This document shows, in pieces, positions 51,498-61,723 of a DNA stretch of 64,000 nucleotides. Under the pieces are notes generated by a model, which saw only the letters and a program-made list of their open reading frames with translations, had not been told where the DNA came from and did no database searches. Made by a program: the position numbers and the translations under genes. This DNA comes from Acinetobacter wuhouensis (GTDB lineage Bacteria; Pseudomonadota; Gammaproteobacteria; Pseudomonadales; Moraxellaceae), in the NCBI RefSeq assembly GCF_001696605.3, contig NZ_CP031716.1:3038001-3102000 (forward strand), given 5' to 3'. The number at the start of each line of letters is the position of its first letter. Position 1 is the first letter of the stretch.

Positions 51498-51664
51498 TTT
51501 CCTACACTCTTTTAATTCTTAGGATCAATTTATCGTACTGATCATTTTGACATTACACATTTTCATTCTGTCGTAAAATGTATAAAAATTGGCAACATCT
51601 GTCAAAACAAACTTGTAAATAAGCGACATACTGAAATCATCTAAAGTGATGCAAGTAAAACAAA

Positions 51665-52540
51665 ATGAATGCATTAGTGAAATATCAAGTTGATCCTGTG
51701 GTTCGCACCAAGCTCAACTTTAAACTAGAAGAAGTACCACGCTTCTGGTTCGGTGGTGATCCATTCCGTACTCGATTATTTGACGCACTCAGCCTGACCT
51801 TTCCAGATGGTGAGCGTTACTTTATCGAAAGTGTGCGTTTATTTCGTGACAAAATCACTGATCCTGATTTGCAACAACGTGTTGCCGATTTTATTCGTCA
51901 AGAAGCACAGCATGGCATTGCCCATGACAAAATGAATCAAGTCATGAAAGACCAAGGCATGCCTGTTGATCAATTCATTACTTTTTTACATAAAATTTTT
52001 AAATTTGAACTGACGCAACGTTCGCCACAATACAACATTGCCATGACTGCTGCGGCTGAACATTTGACTGCATTAATGGCAGATACTTTTTACAGTAAAA
52101 AAGAAACCTTAGCTGAAGCCCATCCTTATGTCCGTGCGCTACTCGCTTGGCATTCTATTGAAGAAATGGAACATCGTGATGTGGCATTTGATGTGATGAA
52201 ACAAGTCGGTGAAGTTCCGGAAAATTTAAGAAAGTTCACCTTGGCTTTTACCACATTTATGATGATTAATTTCACACTCTACCGTGCCAATGTCATGTTA
52301 AGGCATGATGGTTTTAGTCGTATAGAACGCTTGAAAATGGCAGCCAAAGGCTTGCCGTGGTTCTTTGGCCAGAAAGGGATTTTTTCTGCCATGAAAACTG
52401 AATATATGGATTGGTTTAAAAAAGATTTTCATCCAAGTCAGCACCCTATTATCCGTCAATACCAAGTTTGGGTGGATACCATGGCAGAAACCAATGATCC
52501 AATCCAAGCGGGTGAAGCATTTTGGCAAGCAGGTTTATAA
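51665..52540 (+). CDS. Metal-dependent hydrolase, ferritin-like (PF10118 type), copy 1
   Basis: This 291-residue helical protein belongs to the family annotated as metal-dependent hydrolases. Conserved metal-ligand-like motifs are EAQHGIAHDKMN and SIEEMEHRDVAFDVM (E/H pairs on helices), with RYFIESVRLFRDKI before them. The substrate is unknown; some relatives sit with lipid or wax metabolism genes. A close paralogue follows 63 bp downstream, and the divergent AraC gene lies upstream. Confidence 0.82.
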   Translation: MNALVKYQVDPVVRTKLNFKLEEVPRFWFGGDPFRTRLFDALSLTFPDGERYFIESVRLFRDKITDPDLQQRVADFIRQEAQHGIAHDKMNQVMKDQGMPVDQFITFLHKIFKFELTQRSPQYNIAMTAAAEHLTALMADTFYSKKETLAEAHPYVRALLAWHSIEEMEHRDVAFDVMKQVGEVPENLRKFTLAFTTFMMINFTLYRANVMLRHDGFSRIERLKMAAKGLPWFFGQKGIFSAMKTEYMDWFKKDFHPSQHPIIRQYQVWVDTMAETNDPIQAGEAFWQAGL

Positions 52541-52603
52541 CAACTCAATGATATAAATCATAAAGCTTGGTTTGAATTTTGAATAATTGCGAGAAATAAA
52601 ACA

Positions 52604-53494
52604 ATGAATGCATATGTAAAAGGAAAAAATGAACAACATCAGGTTGATCCTGTTGTTCGTAGCAACCTCGATTTTAAATTAAATGAAGTGCCCCGCTTTT
52701 GGTTCAATAATGATCCATTCCGCACTCGAATGTTTGATGCTCTAAGCCTGACCTTTCCCGTCGGTGAGCGCTATTTCATTCAAAGTGTTCGTGCGCTTCG
52801 TGACAAAATTACCGATGCTGACTTACAACAGAGTGTTTCAGATTTTATTAAACAAGAAGCGCAACACGGTATTGCCCATGACAAAATGAATGAGGAAATG
52901 CAACGCCAAGGCATGCCTGTTGATCAATTTGTTAAATTCATGAGTGCTCATTTTGATCATATTTTAAAAAATCGATCTAAGCAGTACAACATCGCCATGA
53001 CCGCTGCAGCTGAACATTTAACAGCGCTGATGGCTGAAACCTTTTACAGTAAAAAAGAAACTTTAGCGGAAGTCCATCCCTTTGTTCGCGCGTTGTTTGC
53101 TTGGCATGCCATTGAAGAAATGGAACATCGTGATGTCGCTTTTGATGTCATGCAAGAAGTTGGTGAAGTACCTGAATATTTAAGAAAGTTTGCCTTGGCA
53201 TTTACCACGGTACTGATGTTTGGTTTTACCTTTTATCGTACCAATGTCATGCTAGGCTATGACGGTTTTACTCGCTTACAACGTGCAAAAATGGCAATAA
53301 AAGGTTTACCTTGGTTCTTTGGCAAAGACGGAAAATTATCCGCTATGCGTGAGCAATATATGGATTGGTTCAAACCTGACTTTCACCCGAGCCAGCATCC
53401 TGTCATTCGCCAGTATAAAGTTTGGGTGGACACTTTGGCAGAAACCGATGACCCGATCGCAGCAGGTGAAGCGTTTTGGAAAGCTGCGCTTTAA
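52604..53494 (+). CDS. Metal-dependent hydrolase, ferritin-like (PF10118 type), copy 2
   Basis: This 296-residue paralogue of the preceding gene is similar along its whole length: QVDPVVRSNLDFKLNEVPRFWF, EAQHGIAHDKMNEEM, AIEEMEHRDVAFDVM and HPSQHPVIRQYKVWVDT. It keeps all the E/H motifs, so both copies should be active. The N-terminus is slightly longer (MNAYVKGKNEQH). The two genes are probably cotranscribed. Confidence 0.82.
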   Translation: MNAYVKGKNEQHQVDPVVRSNLDFKLNEVPRFWFNNDPFRTRMFDALSLTFPVGERYFIQSVRALRDKITDADLQQSVSDFIKQEAQHGIAHDKMNEEMQRQGMPVDQFVKFMSAHFDHILKNRSKQYNIAMTAAAEHLTALMAETFYSKKETLAEVHPFVRALFAWHAIEEMEHRDVAFDVMQEVGEVPEYLRKFALAFTTVLMFGFTFYRTNVMLGYDGFTRLQRAKMAIKGLPWFFGKDGKLSAMREQYMDWFKPDFHPSQHPVIRQYKVWVDTLAETDDPIAAGEAFWKAAL

Positions 53495-53507
53495 TCAAAT
53501 CAAAATA

Positions 53508-53545
53508 TTAGAACAACATTACCACTTGGCATAATGTTGTTCTAA
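53508..53545. terminator. Hairpin terminator overlapping the end of the DUF2804 gene
   Basis: TTAGAACAACATTA (53508-53521) and TAATGTTGTTCTAA (53532-53545) form a perfect 14-bp stem between the convergent hydrolase and DUF2804 genes. The last codons and the TAA stop (53519-53521) of DUF2804 are inside it. Confidence 0.75.
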
Positions 53546-54514
53546 TAAACCATACTCATGATTTAACTGAATAATCTCACCATTTTCCATCTCTATTGAG
53601 CCACTAATTCGTGATTGCCACTGACTAAATTGACTACCAATTAATCTCAGATTTAAATTTTCAAATCTCCGCCAACCTGTTTCGACCGTTAGATTTAATC
53701 GCTGATCCAAAGAGCGAATTGACCAAACATTATTGTCTATCTTTTCAAATAATACGTCTGCGATTGCAAACAATTGACCATTCACCCAAAGACAATTTTC
53801 ATTACCAAAACTTTCATTGACACCCGAAGCAAGGTTTAACCCAATCCGATGACCATTTTGATCCCAAAAATTACACGACAACCAAAACCATGCCGTTTCT
53901 GGTCTTAAAAAGCCACAAGTATCATCTAATGAAGCTAAAGTTTTCTCATTAAAATGAATGATCTCTTTATTTTTATTAATAAAAAAACCTTCCACAGCTA
54001 ATGTTGTTTTCTTCTGCGTATATGTCCAACCATTGATGCCATTTGGACTACATAAACTTAATGGCTCAGTGCCTGCACAAAAAATTCGTGCTTTAAGTTG
54101 TACCTCTCCATGACGTGTCGCTTGTATATAACGCACACCATTGGCATGTTGTATTTCAAATTCAAAAGGAGATTTACTAAAATAACTATGGCTATACTGT
54201 GGTTGTTCATCCAAAACTGTACCACGACCTAAAACCGTATTGGCATTCCACTCTAAAACTTCATTATTTTCATGATTATAGCTATAAATAAAACCATGCC
54301 CTGCCCAACCAATATCAGCAATAGCGATACCAATCGAGTAATGTTCATGCTGAATGCTACAAAATTTAAATTTCTTATATTTTAGCTGCTTGCGCCAACC
54401 TGTTAAGGTCTTTCCATAAGGGGTTTTATAAATATATTGATCTACGCCAATCACAGATGGAAGCTCCTTGAAACGCCCATAACGTGGTTGACCATTACTT
54501 TGTATTAAATCCAT
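53519..54514 (-). CDS. DUF2804 family protein
   Basis: This 331-residue beta-rich protein matches DUF2804 in length and pattern: a polar N-terminus (NGQPRYGRFKELPSVIG), YKKFKFCSIQHEHYSIGIAIADIGWAGHGFIY, and later WFWLSCNFWDQNGHRIGLNLASGVNES. No signal peptide or membrane segment is seen. The ATG at 54514 is preferred to one four codons upstream. Function unknown. Confidence 0.8.
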   Translation of the reverse strand: MDLIQSNGQPRYGRFKELPSVIGVDQYIYKTPYGKTLTGWRKQLKYKKFKFCSIQHEHYSIGIAIADIGWAGHGFIYSYNHENNEVLEWNANTVLGRGTVLDEQPQYSHSYFSKSPFEFEIQHANGVRYIQATRHGEVQLKARIFCAGTEPLSLCSPNGINGWTYTQKKTTLAVEGFFINKNKEIIHFNEKTLASLDDTCGFLRPETAWFWLSCNFWDQNGHRIGLNLASGVNESFGNENCLWVNGQLFAIADVLFEKIDNNVWSIRSLDQRLNLTVETGWRRFENLNLRLIGSQFSQWQSRISGSIEMENGEIIQLNHEYGLLEQHYAKW

Positions 54515-54706
54515 GTGAATTCCCAATCCTTTATTTAAGGGAAATTATTAGACTTTAGTCGATCTTTTGATTATTACTATTTTTAGCTATTTAGCAACAT
54601 CCTGATCACTCAAAATATATCATGTTAAATAATTATTCTAGGATTTCCCCCAATCACCATGAAATGAATAAAAGTACAACTATGACAATACATTCAATAA
54701 TCAAAA

Positions 54707-54738
54707 AAAAGAAAAGAGGCTTTTGCCTCTTTTCTTTT
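54707..54738. terminator. Terminator of the beta-oxidation operon
   Basis: AAAAGAAAAGAGGC (54707-54720) and GCCTCTTTTCTTTT (54725-54738) form a perfect 14-bp stem with a TTTT loop, 57 bp after the minus-strand stop. Confidence 0.9.
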
Positions 54739-54794
54739 ATCTACTTTTTTAAATTCATCTATTCAATTGCCACTTTAAAATTGATTCAAATGTC

Positions 54795-56927
54795 TTAATC
54801 AATTTTTCCACGTGAAACAGCATCTTTCAGCTTTTGTGGCGCTTTGAAACGCTCACCGTATTTGGCTTCAAGCTCATTGGCACGTGCTAAAGCTTTGTCT
54901 AAACCATATTGGTTTAAGAACTGAATCGCACCACCTGTCCACGGCGCAAAACCAATCCCGAAGATCGAACCGATATTGGCATCGACCACAGACTCAAGGA
55001 CATTTTCTTCATAACAACGTAAAGTGTCGAGTGATTGAACAAACAAGATACGGTCAATCATTTCCTGTTCAGAAATATCAACATCCTGTTTCCAGTGGCT
55101 CAAACCATCCCAAAGATGTTTTTTACCACCTTCTGGATAATCATAGAATCCTGAACCCGCGGCTTTACCTTTACGTCCAAATTCATGGATCATGGTTTTC
55201 AGTACATCTTCAGCTGGAGAATGTGGCAAGTCTTTACCTTCAGCTTGCAGAGCCTTGCGAGTCTCATTGGTCACATGCTCAGATAAAGTCAATGCAACTT
55301 CATCCTGAATTGCCAATGGTCCAACTGGCATACCCGCTTTAAGTGCTGCCATTTCGATACGTGCAGGGTGTACGCCTTCTGCAAGTAAACGTAGACCTTC
55401 ATTCACAAATGTACCGAATACACGGCTGGTGAAGAAACCACGGCTGTCATTCACCACGATTGGTGTTTTACCAATTTGCTGAACATAATCGTAAGCTTTG
55501 GCTAAAGTTTCAGCAGAGGTATTTTGTCCTTTGATGATTTCAACCAAAGGCATTTTGTCGACAGGGCTGAAGAAGTGTAAACCGATGAAGTTTTTGTCAT
55601 CTTTAGAGGCTTTTGCTAAACCTGTGATTGGCAATGTCGAAGTATTTGATGCAAATACACCACCATCAGCAAGGAATGCTTCTGCTTCTTGGGTGACTTT
55701 GGCTTTGAGTTCCTGATTTTCAAATACTGCTTCGATAATCAAATCACAGCCTTTCAGATCAGCAGCATCAGCCGTTGCAGTGATTAAGCTTAAGACTTGA
55801 TCACGTTTCTCAGCCGTCATACGCCCTTGAGACACTTTTTTGTCCAAAAGTTTTTGGCTATATGCTTTGCCTTTTTCTGCATTTTCAACAGAGACATCTT
55901 TCAGTACAACAGCAATGCCTTTTGAAGCCGTTGAATAGGCAATACCTGCGCCCATCATACCTGCGCCCAATACACCGACTTTGCTGGCTTGCCATTTTGC
56001 GACATCTTTCGGACGGCTTGCACCTGCTTTAATCGCATTCAGACCATGCCAGAATGTACCGATCATGTTTTTCGCCACTTGTCCTGTTGCAAGATAAGTG
56101 AAATAACGTGATTCAATGGTCAGTGCTGTATCCACATCGACCTGAGCACCTTCAACCGCAGCAGCCATGATTGCTTCAGGTGCAGGGTAGCAACCTTTGG
56201 TCTTATCACGCAGCATTGCAGGGGCAATCGCAAGAATCTGAGCCACCGCAGGGGTTTTCGGATCACCGCCTGGGATTTTATAACCTTTCACATCAAACGG
56301 TTGTTGTGATTTTGGATTGGCTTTGACCCATGCAATTGATTTCTCCATCAATTCGTCAATTGAGTCAGCCGTGTCATGGATTAAACCTAAAGATTTAGCT
56401 TTATCAACACCGAACTGCTTGCCTTCCATCAGGAATGGGAATGCGTTCTGTAAGCCCAACAGGCGTACCATACGCACGATCCCGCCACCGCCTGGCAGTA
56501 AACCTAGAGTCACTTCAGGTAAACCAAATTTAGACTTTGGATCATTTAAAGCAATACGTGCATGACAGCCGAGAGCGATTTCCCAACCACCGCCAAGCGC
56601 TGTACCGTTCAATGCTGCAACCACAGGCACACCTAAAGTTTCGATGTAACGCAGTTCTTTTTTCATCAGCTCAACGATTGCCATGAATTCTTTGGCATCT
56701 TCAGGGCGAGCCTGAATCAAATCATCCAGATCACCGCCTGCGAAGAAAGTCTTTTTCGCTGAACGGAAAATCACACCTGTTATACCTGAATCCGCTTTGA
56801 ATTTTTCGACTGTTTCAGTCAGTGCCTTTTGGAAATCGGCATTCATAGTGTTTGCAGATTGGTTTGGAGAATCCATAGTCAGAATAACAATGCCATCCGC
56901 ATTTTTTTCATATTGAATTGCGCTCAT
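54795..56927 (-). CDS. Enoyl-CoA hydratase / 3-hydroxyacyl-CoA dehydrogenase (FadB/FadJ-type)
   Basis: This 710-residue bifunctional beta-oxidation enzyme has an N-terminal crotonase domain (AKKTFFAGGDLDDL, ALNGTALGGGWEIALGCHARIA, LPEVTLGLLPGGGG). It is followed by an NAD-binding HAD domain (VGVLGAGMMGAGIAY near residue 320, GLHFFSPVDKMPLVEII) and a C-terminal HAD domain. It lies 11 bp downstream of the thiolase. I leave the symbol open because Acinetobacter carries more than one such pair. Confidence 0.9.
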   Translation of the reverse strand: MSAIQYEKNADGIVILTMDSPNQSANTMNADFQKALTETVEKFKADSGITGVIFRSAKKTFFAGGDLDDLIQARPEDAKEFMAIVELMKKELRYIETLGVPVVAALNGTALGGGWEIALGCHARIALNDPKSKFGLPEVTLGLLPGGGGIVRMVRLLGLQNAFPFLMEGKQFGVDKAKSLGLIHDTADSIDELMEKSIAWVKANPKSQQPFDVKGYKIPGGDPKTPAVAQILAIAPAMLRDKTKGCYPAPEAIMAAAVEGAQVDVDTALTIESRYFTYLATGQVAKNMIGTFWHGLNAIKAGASRPKDVAKWQASKVGVLGAGMMGAGIAYSTASKGIAVVLKDVSVENAEKGKAYSQKLLDKKVSQGRMTAEKRDQVLSLITATADAADLKGCDLIIEAVFENQELKAKVTQEAEAFLADGGVFASNTSTLPITGLAKASKDDKNFIGLHFFSPVDKMPLVEIIKGQNTSAETLAKAYDYVQQIGKTPIVVNDSRGFFTSRVFGTFVNEGLRLLAEGVHPARIEMAALKAGMPVGPLAIQDEVALTLSEHVTNETRKALQAEGKDLPHSPAEDVLKTMIHEFGRKGKAAGSGFYDYPEGGKKHLWDGLSHWKQDVDISEQEMIDRILFVQSLDTLRCYEENVLESVVDANIGSIFGIGFAPWTGGAIQFLNQYGLDKALARANELEAKYGERFKAPQKLKDAVSRGKID

Positions 56928-56938
56928 TCTTATTCTCC

Positions 56939-58144
56939 TTATACCAACTCAATAATGGTCGCAATACCCATGCCACCACCTACACACAATGTCGCTAAAC
57001 CACGTTTTTTGCCTTGACGCTCAAGTTCATCAAGCAAAGTACCTAAAATCATTGCACCTGTTGCTCCCAATGGATGACCCATGGCAATCGAGCCACCATT
57101 TACATTGACTTTTTCCACAGGAACATTTAATTCGTTAATGAAACGCATCACCACAGATGCAAATGCTTCATTGACTTCAAACAAGTCAATATCATCAATC
57201 GTTAAGCCTGCTTTCGCCAATGCTTTACGTGCAGCAGGTGCAGGACCTGTCAACATGATTGTAGGGTCTGTTCCTACAAGTGCTGTCGCTAAAACTTTGG
57301 CACGTGGTTTTAAGCCTTGTTCTTTCACCGCTTTTTCAGAAGCAAGCAGTACCACCGCAGCACCATCCACGATACCTGATGAGTTACCTGCATGATGCAC
57401 GTGATTGATCTTTTGCGCTTCAGGGTATTGTTGAAGAGCAACTGCATCAAAGCCCATGCCACCCATCATTTCAAAGCTTGGATTGAGTTTTGCCAAGCCT
57501 TCTGCTGTTGTCGTTGGTTTAATAAACTCGTCTTTATCTAAAATCACCACGCCCGCTTTGTCTTTTACAGCCACGATGGATTTATCAAAATGACCTGCCG
57601 CTTGTGCAGCTGCCGCTTTACGTTGTGAATTTGCAGCAAATTCATCCACATCGGAACGCGTATAACCATCTAAAGTCGCGATAAGATCTGCGCCAATGCC
57701 TTGTGGGACAAAGTTTGATTTTAAGTTGGTTTCAGGGTCAAGCGCCCATGGTCCGCCATCTGAACCCATTGGAATACGTGACATGGACTCTACGCCACCA
57801 GCAACCACGACATCTTCCCAGCCTGAACGGACTTTTTGCGCAGCCATATTCACAGCTTCAAGACCTGATGCACAGAAGCGGTTGATCTGTACGCCAGCAA
57901 CATCATTGTCCCAGCCTGCGGCAATCGCAGCCGTTTTGGCAATATCGCCACCTTGGTCTGCAATCGGTGTCACACAGCCCAGTACGATGTCGTCTACTTT
58001 AGAGGTATCAAGATTGTGACGATCTTTTAATTCATTGAGTAATGTTGTGAGTAGAGTAATCGGTTTGACACTGTACAGTGAACCATCTTTCTTTCCTTTT
58101 CCGCGTGGTGTGCGAATGGCATCAATGATGTAAGCCTCGCTCAT
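56939..58144 (-). CDS. Acetyl-CoA C-acyltransferase (thiolase)
   Basis: This 401-residue thiolase has the acyl-accepting cysteine in [14 protein letters not shown], the GHPLGATGA histidine motif, and the second cysteine in [11 protein letters not shown]. It performs the last step of beta-oxidation, or the reverse condensation. It is the first gene of a two-gene operon with the hydratase/dehydrogenase, matching a FadA-FadB-type complex. The 245 bp upstream (58145-58388) are AT-rich and show no clear operator. Confidence 0.92.
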   Translation of the reverse strand: MSEAYIIDAIRTPRGKGKKDGSLYSVKPITLLTTLLNELKDRHNLDTSKVDDIVLGCVTPIADQGGDIAKTAAIAAGWDNDVAGVQINRFCASGLEAVNMAAQKVRSGWEDVVVAGGVESMSRIPMGSDGGPWALDPETNLKSNFVPQGIGADLIATLDGYTRSDVDEFAANSQRKAAAAQAAGHFDKSIVAVKDKAGVVILDKDEFIKPTTTAEGLAKLNPSFEMMGGMGFDAVALQQYPEAQKINHVHHAGNSSGIVDGAAVVLLASEKAVKEQGLKPRAKVLATALVGTDPTIMLTGPAPAARKALAKAGLTIDDIDLFEVNEAFASVVMRFINELNVPVEKVNVNGGSIAMGHPLGATGAMILGTLLDELERQGKKRGLATLCVGGGMGIATIIELV

Positions 58145-58388
58145 AGCTGTTCCTTCTTATGACTTCTAAAATTGTTATGTGTTTTGAGTGTACTTTATAA
58201 AGTTTAGAGTTCAATGACGAGAACGAAACAGTTCAATGATATTTTTTGTCAATGCATCATGGGACTCAATTTTTAATTTTTATAATAAATCATTATCTTA
58301 TAAAATTTATTTAAAATAATATTTGGTAGAAATAGCAAATCAGCCACTTTTTCCACTATAGCGTTCAATTTAGAACATCTTATAAGCA

Positions 58389-58904
58389 TCACAGTTTTAA
58401 TTGCATTGCACATCGTGTCTCAGCGTTAAAACCGAATTTCACTTCATTCTCCAAAGTTTGTTTTAAATAATCTGGCTGTTCATAACTTTCGAGAATGATA
58501 AAACCTAATTTCTCATAAAATGGGCGATTCCATGTCACATCTATAAAAGTCGTTAAGGTTATGGCTTTGAAATTTTCAGTTGTTGCAAAAGTAATTGCAT
58601 GCTCAATCAGCTTTCGCCCAATGCCCTGCCTTTGCAAATCCGACCGCACATCAAATTCAATAATATAAAAATCTTGATCTTGCTTTTCGGCATATAAAAA
58701 GCCCACCACTTGATCTTGCTCATTCACAACAGAAAAAGCATAAACATGAGTGATTAATTCATAATGAGTTTCAGCAGATAAGACTGGTGCATCAATCAGC
58801 CATTTTAAATCTGGAATACTTGAAAATGCTTGCGTTGCTGATTTTTCAACATCAATCAACTGTTCAATATCTGACGATTCAGTTCTTCTTATGCGGTATA
58901 GCAT
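58389..58904 (-). CDS. GNAT-family N-acetyltransferase
   Basis: This 171-residue protein has a GNAT fold: IRRTESSDIEQLIDVEKSA at the start, VVGFLYAEKQDQDFYIIEFDV, the acetyl-CoA motif A DLQRQGIGRKLIEHAI, and FYEKLGFIILESYE. The substrate cannot be inferred. It is a single gene downstream of an AraC regulator on the same strand, separated by a terminator. Confidence 0.88.
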   Translation of the reverse strand: MLYRIRRTESSDIEQLIDVEKSATQAFSSIPDLKWLIDAPVLSAETHYELITHVYAFSVVNEQDQVVGFLYAEKQDQDFYIIEFDVRSDLQRQGIGRKLIEHAITFATTENFKAITLTTFIDVTWNRPFYEKLGFIILESYEQPDYLKQTLENEVKFGFNAETRCAMQLKL

Positions 58905-58924
58905 TTCAATTCAACCTAAAGCAT

Positions 58925-58952
58925 AAAAAAGCCCAAGATTAACTTGAGCTTC
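58925..58952 (-). terminator. Terminator downstream of the second AraC gene
   Basis: In the minus-strand transcript AAGCTCAAG pairs with CTTGGGCTT (one U-G wobble), followed by six T residues. Confidence 0.75.
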
Positions 58953-58988
58953 TATTCACCAACAATATTTACAGATTCAAATCATCAA

Positions 58989-59999
58989 TTAGAGATAACC
59001 ATGCAATTGACGATACAGACCTGGAGTCACACCAGTCCACTTTTTAAATGCACGGTGAAAAGTACTAGTTTCACTAAAACCGACTTGCTGTGCCACATCT
59101 TCCAAAGTTAAATCAGGATTTAACAATAAGTGAATCGCTGCATCACGGCGTAAAGCATCTTTAACACCTTGATAGCTCTTGCCTTCTGCCGCTAAACGAC
59201 GACGCAAGGTCTGTGGTGATAAATACAGCATTGAAGCCACATCGTTCAAAGTTGGCATTTCCTCACCAATTTGACTCTTCAAAACTTCACGAATACGCGA
59301 AGTTAAAGAGTTGGTGTTTTTGAATTTCACCAACAATTGTGCAGGCGCAGCTTTTAAGAATTCTTCTAGGCTGGCTTCATCTTGACGAATCGGTAAATCT
59401 AAATAATCTGCTGCAAAAGTAATTTCTGTACGTGGCATGTCAAATTGCATCACTGGCGCAAAGAACAATGCATCATATTCATCTGCATGATTCGGACGTG
59501 GATAACCAAAGTGAACACGCTCCAAAGGAATACGACGTTCAATCAGCCACGATGCTAATCCGTGCCAAATCATCAACATACTTTCTGTGATGAAGTGGTC
59601 TGGATCCATGGTTTTTGGAATAAGCGGGACAAGGCGCGCTTCATGCTTATCACGTTCTACCGCAACAGACCATTCATCACCGAATAATTTATAGAATTGT
59701 GAAGATAATTCTAAAGCTTCACCTAAAGTCTTCGCGTGAATAATCAGTTGACACATGATGGCAAAAGAACCCAGACGACGTGGTTGAATATCAAATCCAA
59801 CATGCTCATCCTGAGTCACCATCCACAACATTTTCACAAAGCGAGTATATTGCTCTGGCGAAATACGTGCTTTAGGTTGACGAAGCAACTCAGCTTCTAT
59901 GCCCACATGTGACAGTAAAGTGTCTACATCCATGCCTAGGCGCTTAACACCGGTTAAGGCTGCATTCACAAAATGGATACTAATCGTATCACGACTCAT
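58989..59999 (-). CDS. AraC-family transcriptional regulator
   Basis: This 336-residue regulator has an Arabinose_bd-type N-terminal domain and a C-terminal AraC HTH pair (VASMLYLSPQTLRRRLAAEGKSY and LTLEDVAQQVGFSETSTFHRAFKKWTGVTP). The ATG at 59999 has a GAAGGA ribosome-binding site; a longer frame to 60035 does not. It is divergent from the CaiB/BaiF-type CoA-transferase gene, 211 bp apart, and probably regulates it. Confidence 0.9.
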   Translation of the reverse strand: MSRDTISIHFVNAALTGVKRLGMDVDTLLSHVGIEAELLRQPKARISPEQYTRFVKMLWMVTQDEHVGFDIQPRRLGSFAIMCQLIIHAKTLGEALELSSQFYKLFGDEWSVAVERDKHEARLVPLIPKTMDPDHFITESMLMIWHGLASWLIERRIPLERVHFGYPRPNHADEYDALFFAPVMQFDMPRTEITFAADYLDLPIRQDEASLEEFLKAAPAQLLVKFKNTNSLTSRIREVLKSQIGEEMPTLNDVASMLYLSPQTLRRRLAAEGKSYQGVKDALRRDAAIHLLLNPDLTLEDVAQQVGFSETSTFHRAFKKWTGVTPGLYRQLHGYL

Positions 60000-60210
60000 G
60001 GTTAATCCTTCAGTCTCTCTGATGTTCACTAACAATTGACCTAAATGACGCTAAAAAATATTTTATTGGCGATTTACAACAGTGTAAATTGCCGAATCAC
60101 ATCATAAATTGCCGAAATGATCAAGGTAAATGGCTGAACATGACATTGTTTTGTTAATTTTATATTTCTAATATAGGTATAAAATCAACACTATATTGGT
60201 AAAAACAATT

Positions 60211-61329
60211 ATGACAGCAGCTTTAAAGGGATTGAAAGTTCTCGATTTTTCAACTTTGTTACCTGGCCCGTTTGCAACTTTATATCTTGCAGACTTAGGT
60301 GCAGAAGTGATCCACATCGAGTCACCGACTCGTCCAGACCTTGTACGCCTCTTCCCTCCTTATGCCAATGGACAAGCCACATCGCATAGTTATCTGAATC
60401 GCAATAAGCAATCAGTCACTTTAGATTTGAAAGACCCTGCCAGTGTTGAATTGGTAAAACAAAAAATTTCCGAGTTCGATATCGTCGTTGAACAATTTCG
60501 TCCAGGAGTGATGCAACGATTAGGCTTGGATTATCAAACTTTGGCTGAAATTAATCCTCGTTTGATCTATTGTTCAATCACAGGTTATGGACAAACAGGT
60601 TCGTATAAAGACAAAGCTGGACATGATATTAACTATATTTCTTTGTCTGGTGTTGCAGGTCATAGCGGTCGCCAAGACAGTGGCCCACCACCAATGGGAA
60701 TCCAAGTTGCAGATGTTGCAGGTGGTTCTTTACATGCAGTGATCGGTATTCTTTCAGCAGTTGTAGAACGCCAGAGAAGTAATCTAGGGCAATATATTGA
60801 TATTTCCATGACCGATTGCGTGGTTGGGTTAAATAATATGGCAGCTGCAGCAAGTTTGGCTGGCGGTCAACATCAACGTCGTGAATCAGAACAACTCAAT
60901 GGCGGCACATTTTATGACTATTATGAAACAGCAGATGGTCGCTATTTGTCGATTGGGAGTTTAGAGCCTCAGTTTATGACAGGTCTCGCAACAGCACTTG
61001 AATTGCCTATTTTAATGGCAAAAGGCGCTTCTTTTGATCCTGAAGATCGAAAAGAAGTGAAACAAGCACTGCGTGAAAAAATTAAAACCCGAAATTTTGA
61101 AGATTGGAATCAAATCTTTGCGCAACTCGATGTGTGTGTAGAACCTGTTTTAAACTTAGAAGAAGCTTTAGATTCAAACATTGCCAAAGAACGTCAATGG
61201 GTAGTGAATGTGCCTTTAAAAGAAAATTCTGAGCAAACTGAACCTCAATTGGCTTGCCCAATCAAATTCTCACGCTCACAAATGCAATATCAATACATTG
61301 GACAACAACTTGGTGAAGGAACATGGTGA
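60211..61329 (+). CDS. CaiB/BaiF CoA-transferase family protein (racemase-like)
   Basis: This 372-residue family III CoA-transferase or alpha-methylacyl-CoA racemase-like protein begins LKGLKVLDFSTLLPGPFATLYLADLGAEVIHIE. It contains HSYLNRNKQSVTLDLKDP, QFRPGVMQRLGLDY and the conserved catalytic aspartate region KDKAGHDINYISLSG. It acts on acyl-CoA thioesters, possibly racemising methyl-branched chains before beta-oxidation. The ATG at 60211 is preferred to an in-frame TTG at 60196. Confidence 0.88.
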   Translation: MTAALKGLKVLDFSTLLPGPFATLYLADLGAEVIHIESPTRPDLVRLFPPYANGQATSHSYLNRNKQSVTLDLKDPASVELVKQKISEFDIVVEQFRPGVMQRLGLDYQTLAEINPRLIYCSITGYGQTGSYKDKAGHDINYISLSGVAGHSGRQDSGPPPMGIQVADVAGGSLHAVIGILSAVVERQRSNLGQYIDISMTDCVVGLNNMAAAASLAGGQHQRRESEQLNGGTFYDYYETADGRYLSIGSLEPQFMTGLATALELPILMAKGASFDPEDRKEVKQALREKIKTRNFEDWNQIFAQLDVCVEPVLNLEEALDSNIAKERQWVVNVPLKENSEQTEPQLACPIKFSRSQMQYQYIGQQLGEGTW

Positions 61330-61420
61330 AATATAAATTCAAAAATAAAATCATGATTTTTGTGTGAATCTTACTTACAAATTGGTTATTTTATTTACAA
61401 TTTATATAATCTGTAATCAT

Positions 61421-61462
61421 AAAAAGCGATGTAGCCTACCTAAAAGATTATGTCGCTTTTTT
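61421..61462 (+). terminator. Terminator downstream of the CoA-transferase gene
   Basis: AAAAAGCGA (61421-61429) and TCGCTTTTT (61453-61461) pair, ending in T residues. The remaining 61463-61723 is AT-rich leader DNA for the porin gene with no other feature seen. Confidence 0.75.
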
Positions 61463-61723
61463 AATTTTAGATATCTCTCAACCATAAGTATCAGCTCATA
61501 AGCCAAGTTAAAATCTTTTACAAAATAATAAATTCATCAACAAAATCAAATAAAAAGTTAAATTACCTCGATTAATTATTATCTAAAAATTACAAGCAAA
61601 AATATCACAATATGATAAAAATATTACAAATATACAAAATAACTGTAAATATTATTATAATTTTATACAAAAATGAGAGTATTATATATTTTAAGTTACA
61701 AAGTGTTATTAAGGTCACCAAAT

